Assembly: GCA_022774865.1 (NCBI GenBank) | Contig: JALFLH010000004.1 | Location: 1-50,779, forward strand | Reading direction: 5' to 3' | DNA from: Clostridiales bacterium | Lineage (GTDB): Bacteria > Bacillota > Clostridia > Oscillospirales > Oscillospiraceae | Length of the DNA: 50,779 nucleotides | Shown here: piece after piece, positions 16,706-25,351 of the stretch | How positions within the stretch are numbered: the stretch's first letter is position 1 | Layout of the letters: each line of letters begins with the position of its first letter | Position numbers and translations under genes: made by a program | Notes under the pieces: model-generated | The model's database searches: none | Told to the model about the DNA's origin: nothing | What the model saw: only the letters and a program-made list of their open reading frames with translations

Positions 16706-17344
16706 TTAATACAGGATACCGCCGGAAACGGCATCCAGCAGTTCACTGTCAGCAATCACCCACCAACGGCCATCCTGATATTTGAGATTCAGGGTCAAGG
16801 AGACCGTCATGCTGGCGGAATCCTCCCGCAGCGCCTGCTCGGCCGCGTCATATAGGACATTCATTACAAAATCTTCCCGGTATTCGTTGTTCTCGTCATA
16901 AATTTCGGACGTGTCCTCGGCAGCCTGCACCCGCTGCTCCAGCAGCGTCTGGGATCGCTCCCGTAAATTTGCCGTCACGCTGGTCACATCCAGGCAGGAC
17001 ATGGTCACATTCTGGGCCAGACCGTCATCGGTGGCATAGCACGCGCCCTCCAGTTGGTAGGTAAGGCTGTCAATGAAAGCATTCCAAATCAGAACGCCAA
17101 CCCGGTCGGATGCCTCTCTGTCCACACCCAGACCGGGATTTCCCAAAATATATGTACTCGCGCGCTCATAATCGCCTTGGCAGATGGCATCCATCATGCC
17201 GGTCACCCGATTGGTTGCCGCGGTGGGCGGTGTGAGCAGAACCGGAGTGGAATTGCGTGCCGACAGGCTGAAATATACCCCGGCAGCAGCCGCAAATAAA
17301 CCGATAATCGCGCAGACAGCGGATAATACTCTCTTCAATTTCAT
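16706..17344 (-). CDS. Secreted/anchored protein with NTF2-like domain, function unknown
   Basis: This 212-residue protein has an N-terminal membrane segment (residues 6-28) and a single extracellular domain. The layout (CQGDYERASTYI near the start, a middle strand rich region, and KYQDGRWWVIADSELLDA at the end) is typical of NTF2-like or DUF4878-like domains. That is an inference, and I do not recognise a named family. It is the first gene after the consensus promoter at 17393-17421 and leads the operon with the glycosidase-like and Lgt-like genes. The RBS GGAGAAG lies 4 bases from the ATG. Confidence 0.8.
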   Translation of the reverse strand: MKLKRVLSAVCAIIGLFAAAAGVYFSLSARNSTPVLLTPPTAATNRVTGMMDAICQGDYERASTYILGNPGLGVDREASDRVGVLIWNAFIDSLTYQLEGACYATDDGLAQNVTMSCLDVTSVTANLRERSQTLLEQRVQAAEDTSEIYDENNEYREDFVMNVLYDAAEQALREDSASMTVSLTLNLKYQDGRWWVIADSELLDAVSGGILY

Positions 17345-17392
17345 AATACTTCTCCGAAACTCCCATCCTGAAATGGACGTTATGATGGTTTT

Positions 17393-17421
17393 ATTATATC
17401 AATTCACTCCGGCATTGTCAA
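17393..17421 (-). promoter_or_regulatory. Perfect consensus sigma-A promoter
   Basis: On the minus strand, TTGACA (17416-17421) and TATAAT (17393-17398) are exactly 17 bases apart, about 45 bases from the start of the first gene of the envelope operon. Every base of both hexamers matches consensus, suggesting strong constitutive transcription. Confidence 0.85.
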
Positions 17422-17469
17422 TTTATGCACAGGTGAATTTCATTAAGATTTCCCTAAATCCCGCCCACA

Positions 17470-17511
17470 AAAGGAGAAGACCCGGAACCTGCCGTTGGGC
17501 AGGCCCGGGTC
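17470..17511 (-). terminator. Intrinsic terminator of the opp operon
   Basis: GACCCGG-AA-CCTGCC (17479-17493) pairs with GGCAGG-C-CCGGGTC (17498-17511) around GTTG, followed on the minus strand by TTCTCCTTTTG. It lies 40 bases after the oppA stop. Confidence 0.82.
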
Positions 17512-17551
17512 TCGGATTTACCTGGAAACTTCACAATCCCAAAGCGACTGC

Positions 17552-19354
17552 TCAGGGCAGCAGAGCCTCGTTGATGTTCCAGCAGACGTAGTAAGTACCG
17601 ATCTGGCCGGCGACCACAAACTCGGTGGGATACTCCTGCTTCAGAGAAGCGATCTCGTTGGTGGGAACATCGTCGATCAACTGCCAAGTGCCGTTCTTGA
17701 AGTTGGTCAGCATATTGTTCGCATCGTCGGACAGATAGAACTTGATCTCGTTCATGGTGACGGAGTCCGCATCATGATAGTTGGGGTTCTTGGTCAGGGT
17801 AATGACGGAGTTGTGCTCCCAGCCGGTCATGGTGTAAGCGCCGTTGGACACATAGGTGGAAGGATCGGTCGCCCAAGCCTCGTTGGCAACCACATCCTCA
17901 CGGACGGGGAAGTAAGCGGGGAAGGCCAGCAGCTCGTTCCAGTAAGCAACAGGTTTGTTCAGGGTGACGGTCAGGGTCTTGTCATCGGTGGCCTCCACAG
18001 CCAGATCGTCGGGATAGCCCTTGACGACCTCGAACATATAGCCGTAGTCGGCAGCCAGCGCGGTAGAAGCAGCGCGCTTCCATGCGAACTCGAAGTCCTT
18101 GGCGGTCAGATCCTGTCCATCGGACCACTTCAGACCATCCACCAGCGTGTAGGTGTAGGTCACAGTGCCGTCGTCATTGGCAACCGCCTCAGGCAGTTCC
18201 GTGGCGCAGTCGGGCATGATGACCAGGTTGCCGTTCTCATCCTGATCCCACTTGGCCAGGCCGGCGAACAGGTGAGAGGTCAGGGTGGCGCCGTCAACGG
18301 CGGAGTTCAGAGCGGGGTCGATGGTATCAGGCTCGGAAGCCAGGCAAACGGAGATGGAATCACCAGCGCCGTTGACCGTGGTCTTCTGGAAGTACTTGTA
18401 GCCGAGAGGGTTGGAGAAGAAGCCCTCCACGGAATCATCCAGCATATAGATGTCAGTGTAGAAGTACAGCGGCACAATGCAACCGGTGCTCATCAGCAGA
18501 TCCTCAGCCAGATGCATCAGCGCGTAACGGGTGTCGTTGTCGGTGCAGGTCTTGATGGTGGCGATCAGCACATCATAGGTCTCAGCCCAGGTTCCGTTCT
18601 CAACCTTCACATCGTAGCCATAGGGGGTCAGATCCATGTCATAGATCGCCAGATCAGCGTTCGCGCCCTTTCCGAACTGCACGTCGTTGTTGCCGGAGTT
18701 GGTAGTCCACATATCCAGGAAGGAAATGGGATCGTTGTAGTCGGCCAGCCAGCCGTTACGAGCGACGGAGTAGTCACCGTTCTTACGGGTGTTCAGGAAG
18801 GTGTTCCACTCCTGGTTCTCCAGGTTCATGGTGATACCCACGCCGGCCAGCGCACTCTGCAGATACTCGCCAATAGCCTTGTGGCCTTCGGAGGTGTTGT
18901 ACAGGTAGGTCAGGGTCGGGAAGTTCACCAGCATACCGTTCTCGTCCACGTCGTAGTACTTGGTCAGAATCTCGTAGGCCTTGGCGTAGTTGTCCTCGTA
19001 GGAATCCTTGGACACATCGTAGTAGCCGACATAAGCGTCGCTGTGACCGGCATTCTGATAGAACTCGGAGCCGTCCGCGTCGGTCATGCCCATGGGCACG
19101 AAGGAGGAGGCGGGAACCTGTCCAGCCTGGCCGATCTCGTCCACGATGTAGTTGCGGTCAAACAGCAGGGAGATGGCATAACGGATCTCCTGCTCTGCCT
19201 TCGCCTTCTCTTCGGCAGTCATGCCAGCGGGTTCCGTCGCGCCGGCTTCGGTGGGCGCCGCGCCTTCGGTGGACTTGGCAGGCTCTTTGGAGCCGCAGGC
19301 CGCCAGGCCCAGAACCATGACGGCAGCCAGAAGCAATGCAATCAGTTTCTTCAT
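17552..19354 (-). CDS. oppA: Oligopeptide-binding lipoprotein (SBP family 5), circularly permuted
   Basis: This 600-residue lipoprotein (lipobox GLAAC, Cys 20) belongs to the OppA/DppA family and would deliver peptides to OppBCDF. Its domain order is rearranged. Residues about 46-328 match the family's C-terminal half: IRYAISLLFDRNYI, FPTLTYLYNTSEGHKAIGEY, GDYSVARNGWLADYNDP and CIVPLYFYTD. Residues about 329-600 match the N-terminal half: SEPDTIDPALNS, LFAGLAKWDQDENGN, YTLVDGLKWSDGQDLTAKDF, VSNGAYTMTGW and IGTYYVCWNINEALLP. The protein ends exactly where a normal member would run on into the segment found at its N-terminus (NEALLP, then AGMTAEEKAKAE). Length is normal for the family, so this is a permutation rather than a fusion. 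An assembly or recombination artefact is the main alternative. Confidence 0.88.
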   Translation of the reverse strand: MKKLIALLLAAVMVLGLAACGSKEPAKSTEGAAPTEAGATEPAGMTAEEKAKAEQEIRYAISLLFDRNYIVDEIGQAGQVPASSFVPMGMTDADGSEFYQNAGHSDAYVGYYDVSKDSYEDNYAKAYEILTKYYDVDENGMLVNFPTLTYLYNTSEGHKAIGEYLQSALAGVGITMNLENQEWNTFLNTRKNGDYSVARNGWLADYNDPISFLDMWTTNSGNNDVQFGKGANADLAIYDMDLTPYGYDVKVENGTWAETYDVLIATIKTCTDNDTRYALMHLAEDLLMSTGCIVPLYFYTDIYMLDDSVEGFFSNPLGYKYFQKTTVNGAGDSISVCLASEPDTIDPALNSAVDGATLTSHLFAGLAKWDQDENGNLVIMPDCATELPEAVANDDGTVTYTYTLVDGLKWSDGQDLTAKDFEFAWKRAASTALAADYGYMFEVVKGYPDDLAVEATDDKTLTVTLNKPVAYWNELLAFPAYFPVREDVVANEAWATDPSTYVSNGAYTMTGWEHNSVITLTKNPNYHDADSVTMNEIKFYLSDDANNMLTNFKNGTWQLIDDVPTNEIASLKQEYPTEFVVAGQIGTYYVCWNINEALLP

Positions 19355-19406
19355 TTTTCATTTTCCTTTCATAATATTGATTCAATTTATTTCATACCCA
19401 TCCACA

Positions 19407-19423
19407 CCGGTACGGCATACCGG
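19407..19423 (-). other. Hairpin between oppF and oppA
   Basis: CCGGTA (19407-19412) and TACCGG (19418-19423) form a short stem in the 103-base oppF-oppA gap. No T run follows. It may protect or process the oppA mRNA, which is usually needed in excess. Confidence 0.35.
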
Positions 19424-19457
19424 AACGGGCAGGTGTGAAGTTTGGTAAAAGAGGGAA

Positions 19458-20438
19458 TCAGTTAATCCGATCCACATTGTGGCAGGCAACGAAATGGCCT
19501 GAGGAAGCCTCCTTGAACGCCGGCATGGATTCCGCACAGGCATCAGTTGCATAGGGGCAGCGGGTACGGAAGGGGCAGCCGGAGGGAGCATTCAGTGGGC
19601 TGGGAATATCGCCGGAGAGCACGATGCGCTTGTTGTTCCGCGCTTTCTGGGGATCGGGCAGCGGAACGGCGGACATCAGGCTCTTAGTATAGGGGTGCAG
19701 CGGAGGGTCATAGATCTCCCGGGCATCCGCAAGCTCCACCATCTTGCCAAGATACATCACGGCAATCCGGTCGGAAATATGGCGCACGACCAGAAGATCG
19801 TGGGCAATGAACAGGTAGGTCAGCCCCATCTGATCCTGCAGCTCGTCAAACATATTGATGACCTGTGCCTGAATGGACACATCCAAAGCGGAAACAGGCT
19901 CATCGCATACTACAAATTCAGGATTCACCGCCAGCGCCCGGGCAATGCCGATCCGCTGCCGCTGGCCGCCGGAAAACTCATGCGCATAGCGGTTTGCGTG
20001 TTCGGAGTTCAAACCCACCTTGGCCATCAGGTCGAGAATCTTTTCCTGCCGCTCCTTCTTGTTGGCATACATCTTGTGCACGTCCAAGGGTTCGGCGATA
20101 ATGTCCGACACCGTCATTCTGGGGTTCAGGGAGGAATAGGGATCCTGGAAAACCATGGCGGATTTCTGCCGGTATTCCTGAATGTCCTTCTTGGTTACGA
20201 TCTGCTTTCCGTCAAACCAGATCTCGCCGGCGGTAGGCTTGTACAGATGAAGCAGGGTACGGCCGACAGTGGTCTTGCCGCAGCCGGATTCACCAACCAA
20301 TCCCAGTGTTTCGCCCTTCTTGATTGAAAAGGACACATCGTCCACAGCCTTCAGGGGCTTGGAGGTAAAGACGCCGGTATTGATGTTGAAATACTCCTTC
20401 AAATTCTTAACTTCAACCAGAGTCTTTTTTTCGCTCAT
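19458..20438 (-). CDS. oppF: Oligopeptide ABC transporter ATPase OppF
   Basis: This 326-residue ATPase has Walker [10 protein letters not shown] (residues about 48-56), signature FSGGQRQ and Walker [12 protein letters not shown]. The C-terminal oligopeptide/dipeptide extension has the conserved [15 protein letters not shown] cluster. With OppD it forms the asymmetric ATPase pair that drives peptide import through OppBC. It overlaps oppD by 4 bases and precedes oppA by 103 bases. Confidence 0.93.
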   Translation of the reverse strand: MSEKKTLVEVKNLKEYFNINTGVFTSKPLKAVDDVSFSIKKGETLGLVGESGCGKTTVGRTLLHLYKPTAGEIWFDGKQIVTKKDIQEYRQKSAMVFQDPYSSLNPRMTVSDIIAEPLDVHKMYANKKERQEKILDLMAKVGLNSEHANRYAHEFSGGQRQRIGIARALAVNPEFVVCDEPVSALDVSIQAQVINMFDELQDQMGLTYLFIAHDLLVVRHISDRIAVMYLGKMVELADAREIYDPPLHPYTKSLMSAVPLPDPQKARNNKRIVLSGDIPSPLNAPSGCPFRTRCPYATDACAESMPAFKEASSGHFVACHNVDRIN

Positions 20439-21430
20439 TCGGCCTCACCGCCTTCCTTTTCGGCCAGTTCCTTCACGTTCACCCAGCAGGCAGCCTGGTG
20501 GTTTTCATTGATCTGCATCCGCTGGCAGCGCTGGCGCAGGCAGATCTTCATTGCCGCGTCGCACCGGGGCGCGAAGGGGCAGCCCTCAGGCATATTCAGG
20601 AGGTCAATGGGCGTACCGGTAATCGGCTCCAGCTTCTTGCCGTCGCTGTCCAGTGTGGGGATGGAACGCATCAGGCCCTTGGTATATTCGTGCTTGGGAT
20701 TGTAGAAAATCTCGTCCGCAGTTCCCTGCTCACAGATGGAACCGGCATACATAACGATGACCTCATCGCACATCTGGGCGACCACGCCCAGATCATGGGT
20801 AATCATAATGATGGCCATGCCCAGTTCTTTCTGCAGGCTCTGCATCAGTTCCAGAATCTGCGCCTGAATGGTCACGTCCAGCGCGGTGGTCGGCTCGTCG
20901 GCGATCAGAATATCGGGCTCGCAGGCCAGCGCCATGGCAATCATGACTCTCTGGCGCATACCGCCTGAAAACTCGAACGGGTACTGCTTCATGCGCTTTT
21001 CCGGCTCGTTCACGTTGACCAGCCGCAGCATTTCCACAGCCCGATCGTAGGCCTGCTTCTTATTGCGGTCGGTGTGCAGCAGAATTGCCTCCATCAGCTG
21101 GTGGCCAATGGTATAGGTTGGATTCAGGGAGGTCATGGGATCCTGGAAAATAATGGAGATTTTGTTGCCTCGAATGTGCTTCATGGCCTTCTCCCCAGCG
21201 CCCACCAGTTCCTCACCATTGAACTTGATCGAGCCGGAGATAATTTTGCCGGTCTTTTCCAGAATCTGCATGATGGAATAAGCCGTCACGGATTTGCCGG
21301 AGCCGGACTCACCCACAATGCCCAGTACCTTGCCCTGATCCAGATTAAAGGAAATGCCGTTGACCGCTTTCACCTCGCCCGCCGGGGTAAAGAAGGAGGT
21401 GTGCAGGTCTCTTACTTCTAACATTGCCAT
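20435..21430 (-). CDS. oppD: Oligopeptide ABC transporter ATPase OppD
   Basis: This 331-residue ATPase has Walker [10 protein letters not shown], signature FSGGMRQ, Walker [12 protein letters not shown] and the C-terminal GCPFAPRC motif of the peptide-transporter subfamily. It pairs with OppF. It lies 13 bases after oppC and overlaps oppF by 4 bases, which indicates one mRNA. Confidence 0.93.
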   Translation of the reverse strand: MAMLEVRDLHTSFFTPAGEVKAVNGISFNLDQGKVLGIVGESGSGKSVTAYSIMQILEKTGKIISGSIKFNGEELVGAGEKAMKHIRGNKISIIFQDPMTSLNPTYTIGHQLMEAILLHTDRNKKQAYDRAVEMLRLVNVNEPEKRMKQYPFEFSGGMRQRVMIAMALACEPDILIADEPTTALDVTIQAQILELMQSLQKELGMAIIMITHDLGVVAQMCDEVIVMYAGSICEQGTADEIFYNPKHEYTKGLMRSIPTLDSDGKKLEPITGTPIDLLNMPEGCPFAPRCDAAMKICLRQRCQRMQINENHQAACWVNVKELAEKEGGEAE

Positions 21431-21443
21431 AGCTGCCGCCTCC

Positions 21444-22505
21444 TCAATTCTTCAGCTTGGGATCGAACGCGTCCCGCAGGCCATCGCCGAACAGGTTCAG
21501 AGACAGCACAATCAGGGAAATGGCCACGGCGGGAATCAGCAGCCGGTAAGGATAGCTGGTGATGCCGTTCAACGCGTCGGATGCCAGACTGCCCAGAGAA
21601 GGCATGGGCGCGTTGACGCCCAGACCGAGGAAGGACAGGTAACTCTCCGTAAAGATTGCGCTGGGAATCTGCAGTGCGGTGGAAATAATGACCACGCTGA
21701 TGCAGTTGGGAAGCAGATGCTTGCGAATGATCCAACTGGGCTTGGCGCCGGTGGACTTTGCGGCCAGCACATACTCCTGCTCTTTCAGCGACAGGATCTG
21801 GCCCCGGATCTGCCGGGACATACTGACCCAGTAGAGCAGGGCGAAAATGATGAACAGGGAGATGATGTTACTGCCGATCTTTGCCAGAACCGTGCCCTCG
21901 ATGGCCTTGTCCAGACCACTCTGCTTGAGCACGGAGGCCAGCAGAATCACCATCAGCATATCGGGCAGCGAATAGATGATATCCACGATTCGCATGATGA
22001 TCAGATCCACTTTGCCGCCGCAGTAACCGGCAACGGAGCCGACCAGCATACCGATGATCAGCACGATGATACTGGCGAAGAAACCAACCGCCAAAGAAAT
22101 CCGGGTTCCGTAGACCACGCGGATGAAATAGTCACGTCCGGCGGAGTCGGTGCCAAACACATGGGGGAAAACCTTTTCGCCTTCGGCAATTCGTTTCTGC
22201 TCCGTCTCGCCGTACTGGAAGGGAGCCAGATTGTTGTAAGAGGAATCCACGGGCTTGCCGGGCCGGACGCCCAGCATGGCGTCATACTTGTACGGCCAGA
22301 ACATGGGGATGAGAATCGATGCCAGCGTAATCAACACAATGGCGATCAGGCTGATGGTCGCGATCTTATTCTTGAACAGACGCTTCATACCATCCTTGAA
22401 GAAGGTGGTAGAGGGACGCATCTGTACCATATATGCTTTTTCCTCGTCCGATGCGGGAAGGAAATCGTCCAGATCCACATGGAGCGTGAAGGGATTCTTA
22501 TTCAT
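21444..22505 (-). CDS. oppC: Oligopeptide ABC permease OppC
   Basis: This 353-residue inner-membrane permease has a cytoplasmic N-terminus (PSTTFFKDGMKRLFKNK) leading into the first membrane helix, an extracellular loop with FGTDSAGRDYF and the coupling motif ESYLSFLGLGVNAPMPSLG. These are standard for DppC/OppC proteins. It is 12 bases downstream of oppB. It forms the channel with OppB. Confidence 0.93.
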   Translation of the reverse strand: MNKNPFTLHVDLDDFLPASDEEKAYMVQMRPSTTFFKDGMKRLFKNKIATISLIAIVLITLASILIPMFWPYKYDAMLGVRPGKPVDSSYNNLAPFQYGETEQKRIAEGEKVFPHVFGTDSAGRDYFIRVVYGTRISLAVGFFASIIVLIIGMLVGSVAGYCGGKVDLIIMRIVDIIYSLPDMLMVILLASVLKQSGLDKAIEGTVLAKIGSNIISLFIIFALLYWVSMSRQIRGQILSLKEQEYVLAAKSTGAKPSWIIRKHLLPNCISVVIISTALQIPSAIFTESYLSFLGLGVNAPMPSLGSLASDALNGITSYPYRLLIPAVAISLIVLSLNLFGDGLRDAFDPKLKN

Positions 22506-22517
22506 CTTGCTGCCTCC

Positions 22518-23447
22518 TTACTCCAGGTTGATTCTGGGATCGACGATCTTATAGAGAATATCACTGACCAGATTCATTACAACGATCAGCGTGGCCAGCA
22601 CAATGGTGGTACCCATGATCAGCGGGTAATCACGGCCGGTGATGGAGCTGACGAAATAGCGTCCGATTCCGGGAACGGCGAAGATCTGCTCCACCACCAG
22701 AGAACCGGTGACAATATAAGCCAGCATGGGGCCAAAGTAGGTAATGACCGGGATCAGGGAGTTCTTCAGCGCGTGACCGAAAATGATCTTCCACTGGGAC
22801 ACGCCCTTGGCGCGGGCGGTACGGATGTAATCCTGACCCAGCACGTCCAGCATGGAGGAACGGGTCAGCCGGGTGATATTGGCCATGGGCGACAGGGACA
22901 GCGTGATAATCGGAAGGATCAATCCTTTTGCGGTTTCGCCGTTGGCCGGGAAAATTGCAAGCTGCAGCGCAAATACCAGTAGCAGCAACGTGCCCATAAT
23001 GAACGAGGGCATGGAGATACAGGCGGTGGTCAGCACCATGATGACCTTATCGATCAGCTTGTTGCGGCGCAGCGCGGCCGCAGCGCCCAGAACGATCCCG
23101 CACACCAGCGCAATGCCGGCAGCAGTCAGACCCAGCTTTACGGATACCTTCATGCCGTCCACAATGATGTCCAGCACCTGGCGGCCGCGCAGCTTCAGCG
23201 AGGGGCCGAAGTCAAACCGGGTAACAACATCCTTCAAATAGGTAAAGTACTGTTCCATCAGCGGCTTGTCCAGTCCGTACTTTGCCTCCAATGCAGCCTG
23301 CGCACTTTCGGTGATGGCCTTTTCCCCAAGGAACGGGCCGCCGGGAACGGCACGCATGACAAAGAACGTGACGGTAATCACGACCCAAACGGTCAGCAGC
23401 GCCAGCGCAATTCGCTTCAGAATGTACATGAGCGTTTTTGTATTCAT
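22518..23447 (-). CDS. oppB: Oligopeptide ABC permease OppB
   Basis: This permease has the OppB/DppB layout: a first helix at ILKRIALALLTVWVVITVTF, a large first loop, and the coupling region RTARAKGVSQWKIIFGHALK. FAVPGIGRYFVSSITGRDYP follows near the end. ATG 23447 is chosen because AAGGAAAG lies upstream; a TTG start at 23465 would fall on that RBS. It is the first gene of the operon, with a leader of about 180 bases that holds two palindromes. Confidence 0.92.
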   Translation of the reverse strand: MNTKTLMYILKRIALALLTVWVVITVTFFVMRAVPGGPFLGEKAITESAQAALEAKYGLDKPLMEQYFTYLKDVVTRFDFGPSLKLRGRQVLDIIVDGMKVSVKLGLTAAGIALVCGIVLGAAAALRRNKLIDKVIMVLTTACISMPSFIMGTLLLLVFALQLAIFPANGETAKGLILPIITLSLSPMANITRLTRSSMLDVLGQDYIRTARAKGVSQWKIIFGHALKNSLIPVITYFGPMLAYIVTGSLVVEQIFAVPGIGRYFVSSITGRDYPLIMGTTIVLATLIVVMNLVSDILYKIVDPRINLE

Positions 23448-23499
23448 CTGAATCTTTCCTTTCAAATTTTCCGGCGTCCCCGCCTGAGCAGGTTACTGT

Positions 23500-23541
23500 T
23501 TTGCTGAAGCGATCGCTTCAGCAAAGCGGGACGTCCCGCTT
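23500..23541 (-). promoter_or_regulatory. Two adjoining perfect palindromes in the oppB leader
   Basis: A 26-bp perfect palindrome (23500-23525, centre GCGATCGC) abuts an 18-bp perfect palindrome (23524-23541, centre GGGACGTCCC). Both lie in the untranslated leader between the oppB promoter and start. They could be RNA hairpins that attenuate or stabilise the mRNA, or protein-binding sites. Neither is followed by a T run on the minus strand. Confidence 0.65.
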
Positions 23542-23634
23542 CCACCGTCCGCCGTGCCGAAAAGCCCGGAATGGGGTGATTTCAAAAGTCTCCTATAGTA
23601 AGGATATAGGAAGGAAACAACAATTTTGGTTTCA

Positions 23635-23663
23635 ATTATACTTGCCTTTCCAACCGTTTTCAA
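23635..23663 (-). promoter_or_regulatory. oppB: Promoter of the opp operon
   Basis: On the minus strand, TTGAAA (23658-23663) and TATAAT (23635-23640) are 17 bases apart. The predicted leader is about 180 bases long. Confidence 0.8.
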
Positions 23664-23766
23664 CTGTATATCTATCCGAAATCTCTGATCTTGGGCCGAC
23701 CCGTTTTGTGACTTTTGACAGCGGTCATTTATCCACATCCCATGAACACCCGGTTATTTGTTTTCT

Positions 23767-23803
23767 GCGGGTGTATGTCAGTGTGTGTCTGGGATACACC
23801 CGC
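23767..23803. repeat. 10-bp inverted repeat in the divergent region
   Basis: GCGGGTGTAT (23767-23776) and ATACACCCGC (23794-23803) are perfect reverse complements 17 bases apart, about 90 bases before the plus-strand promoter. A short T run follows on the plus strand. It may be an operator or a terminator-like stem. Confidence 0.5.
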
Positions 23804-23889
23804 GGTTTTTGGCATATTTTCTTTTTTTCGATTTATTCATTTATTCAGTATACCATGCACATTTGTCTCATTTTCCCGCCGGGTGTGTC

Positions 23890-23918
23890 TTGCATCCGGC
23901 GTTCGGCTGTGTTAGAAT
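23890..23918 (+). promoter_or_regulatory. Promoter of the repeat-VanY lipoprotein gene
   Basis: TTGCAT (23890-23895) and TAGAAT (23913-23918) are 17 bases apart, about 45 bases before the GTG start at 23963. Confidence 0.7.
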
Positions 23919-23962
23919 AGGACTGAATTCGACATAATTCCTTTCAAAGTGAGGCAGCCAAC

Positions 23963-25210
23963 GTGAAACAGAAACATCCATTCCGGCTGGCGGGGCTATT
24001 TCTCGCCGTCTGCGCCGTCGCAGCCATTTTGGGCGGCTGCCGCGCTGTCAAAGCCGACGGCTGGGACGTTCGGACGGACGGTACATACTATCTGGAGCAG
24101 GGTGTGCCCCTGACCGGCTGGCAGGAGCTGGGCGGACAGCGGTACTGCTTCGGCTCGGACGGCGTGATGTACACCGGATTTCAGCAAATAGACGGAGAAA
24201 CCTATTTCTTTCTGTCTGACGGCACAATGGCAGATGGCTGGCAGGAAATACAGGGAAGCCGATTCTATTTCCGGGAAAACGGCACCCTTGTGACCGGCTG
24301 GCTTTGTCTGGACGATGGGCAGTTCTATCTGGACGCCGACGGCGCCGCCGTATCCGGCCCAACGGATGTAAACGGCACGGTGTACCTGTTCAACGGTGAC
24401 GGGCGCCTGACCTCCGGCTGGGTGGATCTGGACGGGAAGCGCTGCTATGGGGACGCGGACGGGCGGCCGGTTACCGGCTGGCAGGATCTTGACGGCGGAC
24501 GCTTCTGTTTTGACGAATCCGGCTATCAGATCACCGGCTGGCTGGATTATGACGGTTTCCGGTACTACTATCTGGATAACGGGCTGCCCGCACAGGGCGC
24601 GGTCAGTGTGGACGGGGAAGCCTGCTTTTTCTCCGCTTCCGGCCAGCAGATCATACTTGCCAACCCGTGGAACCAGATCCCGGCGGACTATACCGTGGAG
24701 CTTCAGTCCATTGACGAAAACCATCAGGTTGCTTCCATCGCATACGCGGATTTTCAGGAGATGATGGCCGCCTGCCGCGCGGCAGGACTGCGCCCCGCGG
24801 TCTGCTCCTCCTACCGCACACAGGAATACCAGGAAAAGCTGTTTGCAAGAAAGGTAGCCTTTTACACCCGCAAGGGCTACGCGGAGGACGAAGCCCGGGA
24901 ACTGGCCGGGCGTTCCGTCGCGGTGCCCGGCACCAGTGAGCATCAGCTTGGCCTTGCGCTGGACATCGTCGATAACGGAAACTGGAAGCTGGACGAAAGT
25001 CAGGCAAAAACCGCCACCCAGCAGTGGCTGATGGCGCACAGTTGGGAATATGGCTGGATTCTCCGTTACCCGGAGGGCAGCAGCGAGCAGACCGGCATCA
25101 TCTACGAGCCGTGGCACTACCGCTACGTCGGACGGGAAACGGCCGCCGACCTGCACAGCAGAGGCGTGTGTCTGGAGGAATATCTGGATTTGCTCACCGC
25201 AGTTGGATAG
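23963..25210 (+). CDS. Lipoprotein with cell-wall-binding repeats and VanY D,D-carboxypeptidase domain
   Basis: This 415-residue lipoprotein starts at GTG 23963 and has lipobox LGGC (Cys 26). Residues about 32-230 are some ten imperfect repeats of about 20 residues built on G-W-x-x-x-[DG]-G-x-x-Y-[YF]-x-x-x-x-G, like choline- or glucan-binding repeats. They should bind the wall or a teichoic acid. Residues about 235-415 are an M15B (VanY-like) peptidase with His 327 and Asp 334 in SEHQLGLALDIVDN, and His 385 in YEPWHYRYVG. It would trim D-Ala from muropeptides. It has its own promoter and terminator, so it is a single-gene unit. Its architecture differs from the VanY protein at 12347-14374. 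Confidence 0.9.
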   Translation: MKQKHPFRLAGLFLAVCAVAAILGGCRAVKADGWDVRTDGTYYLEQGVPLTGWQELGGQRYCFGSDGVMYTGFQQIDGETYFFLSDGTMADGWQEIQGSRFYFRENGTLVTGWLCLDDGQFYLDADGAAVSGPTDVNGTVYLFNGDGRLTSGWVDLDGKRCYGDADGRPVTGWQDLDGGRFCFDESGYQITGWLDYDGFRYYYLDNGLPAQGAVSVDGEACFFSASGQQIILANPWNQIPADYTVELQSIDENHQVASIAYADFQEMMAACRAAGLRPAVCSSYRTQEYQEKLFARKVAFYTRKGYAEDEARELAGRSVAVPGTSEHQLGLALDIVDNGNWKLDESQAKTATQQWLMAHSWEYGWILRYPEGSSEQTGIIYEPWHYRYVGRETAADLHSRGVCLEEYLDLLTAVG

Positions 25211-25216
25211 AACGCA

Positions 25217-25248
25217 CAGGCTCCGGGTCAAATCCGGAGCCTGTTTTT
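25217..25248 (+). terminator. Strong intrinsic terminator after the repeat-VanY gene
   Basis: CAGGCTCCGG (25217-25226) pairs perfectly with CCGGAGCCTG (25234-25243) and is followed by five T residues, 7 bases after the stop. Confidence 0.92.
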
Positions 25249-25267
25249 GTAAAATTCTTTCTTTTGC

Positions 25268-25295
25268 TGGACAATTTTCCAAATCCCGTTATAAT
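25268..25295 (+). promoter_or_regulatory. Likely promoter of the MFS transporter gene
   Basis: TGGACA (25268-25273) and TATAAT (25290-25295) are 16 bases apart, between the terminator of the previous gene and the MFS start. Confidence 0.6.
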
Positions 25296-25351
25296 AAAAC
25301 CATACCGGCGTACCCCGTGTCCGGACTCAAACGGAAAAGAGGAATTCACCA

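Larger units (their letters stand above)
23448..23962. other. 515-base divergent regulatory region between oppB and the repeat-VanY gene
   Basis: No gene is supported here. It holds the oppB promoter (23635-23663) and leader palindromes (23500-23541) on the left. On the right are the promoter of the plus-strand lipoprotein gene (23890-23918) and a 10-bp inverted repeat (23767-23776 with 23794-23803). The middle part is T-rich. Confidence 0.75.

Noticed and set aside
17495..19438. Long plus-strand open frame of 647 codons opposite oppA
   Set aside because: It is antisense to a clear binding-protein gene, lacks an RBS and domain, and arises from GC-rich codon bias. The same applies to long frames opposite other genes, such as 21354-22982, 10093-11709, 27612-29222 and 29349-30665.
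24061..24660. CRISPR-like or tandem DNA repeat (recurring ACCGGCTGG)
   Set aside because: The spacing of about 60 bases reflects coding for the Gly-Trp wall-binding repeats. Units vary at the DNA level and stay in frame.
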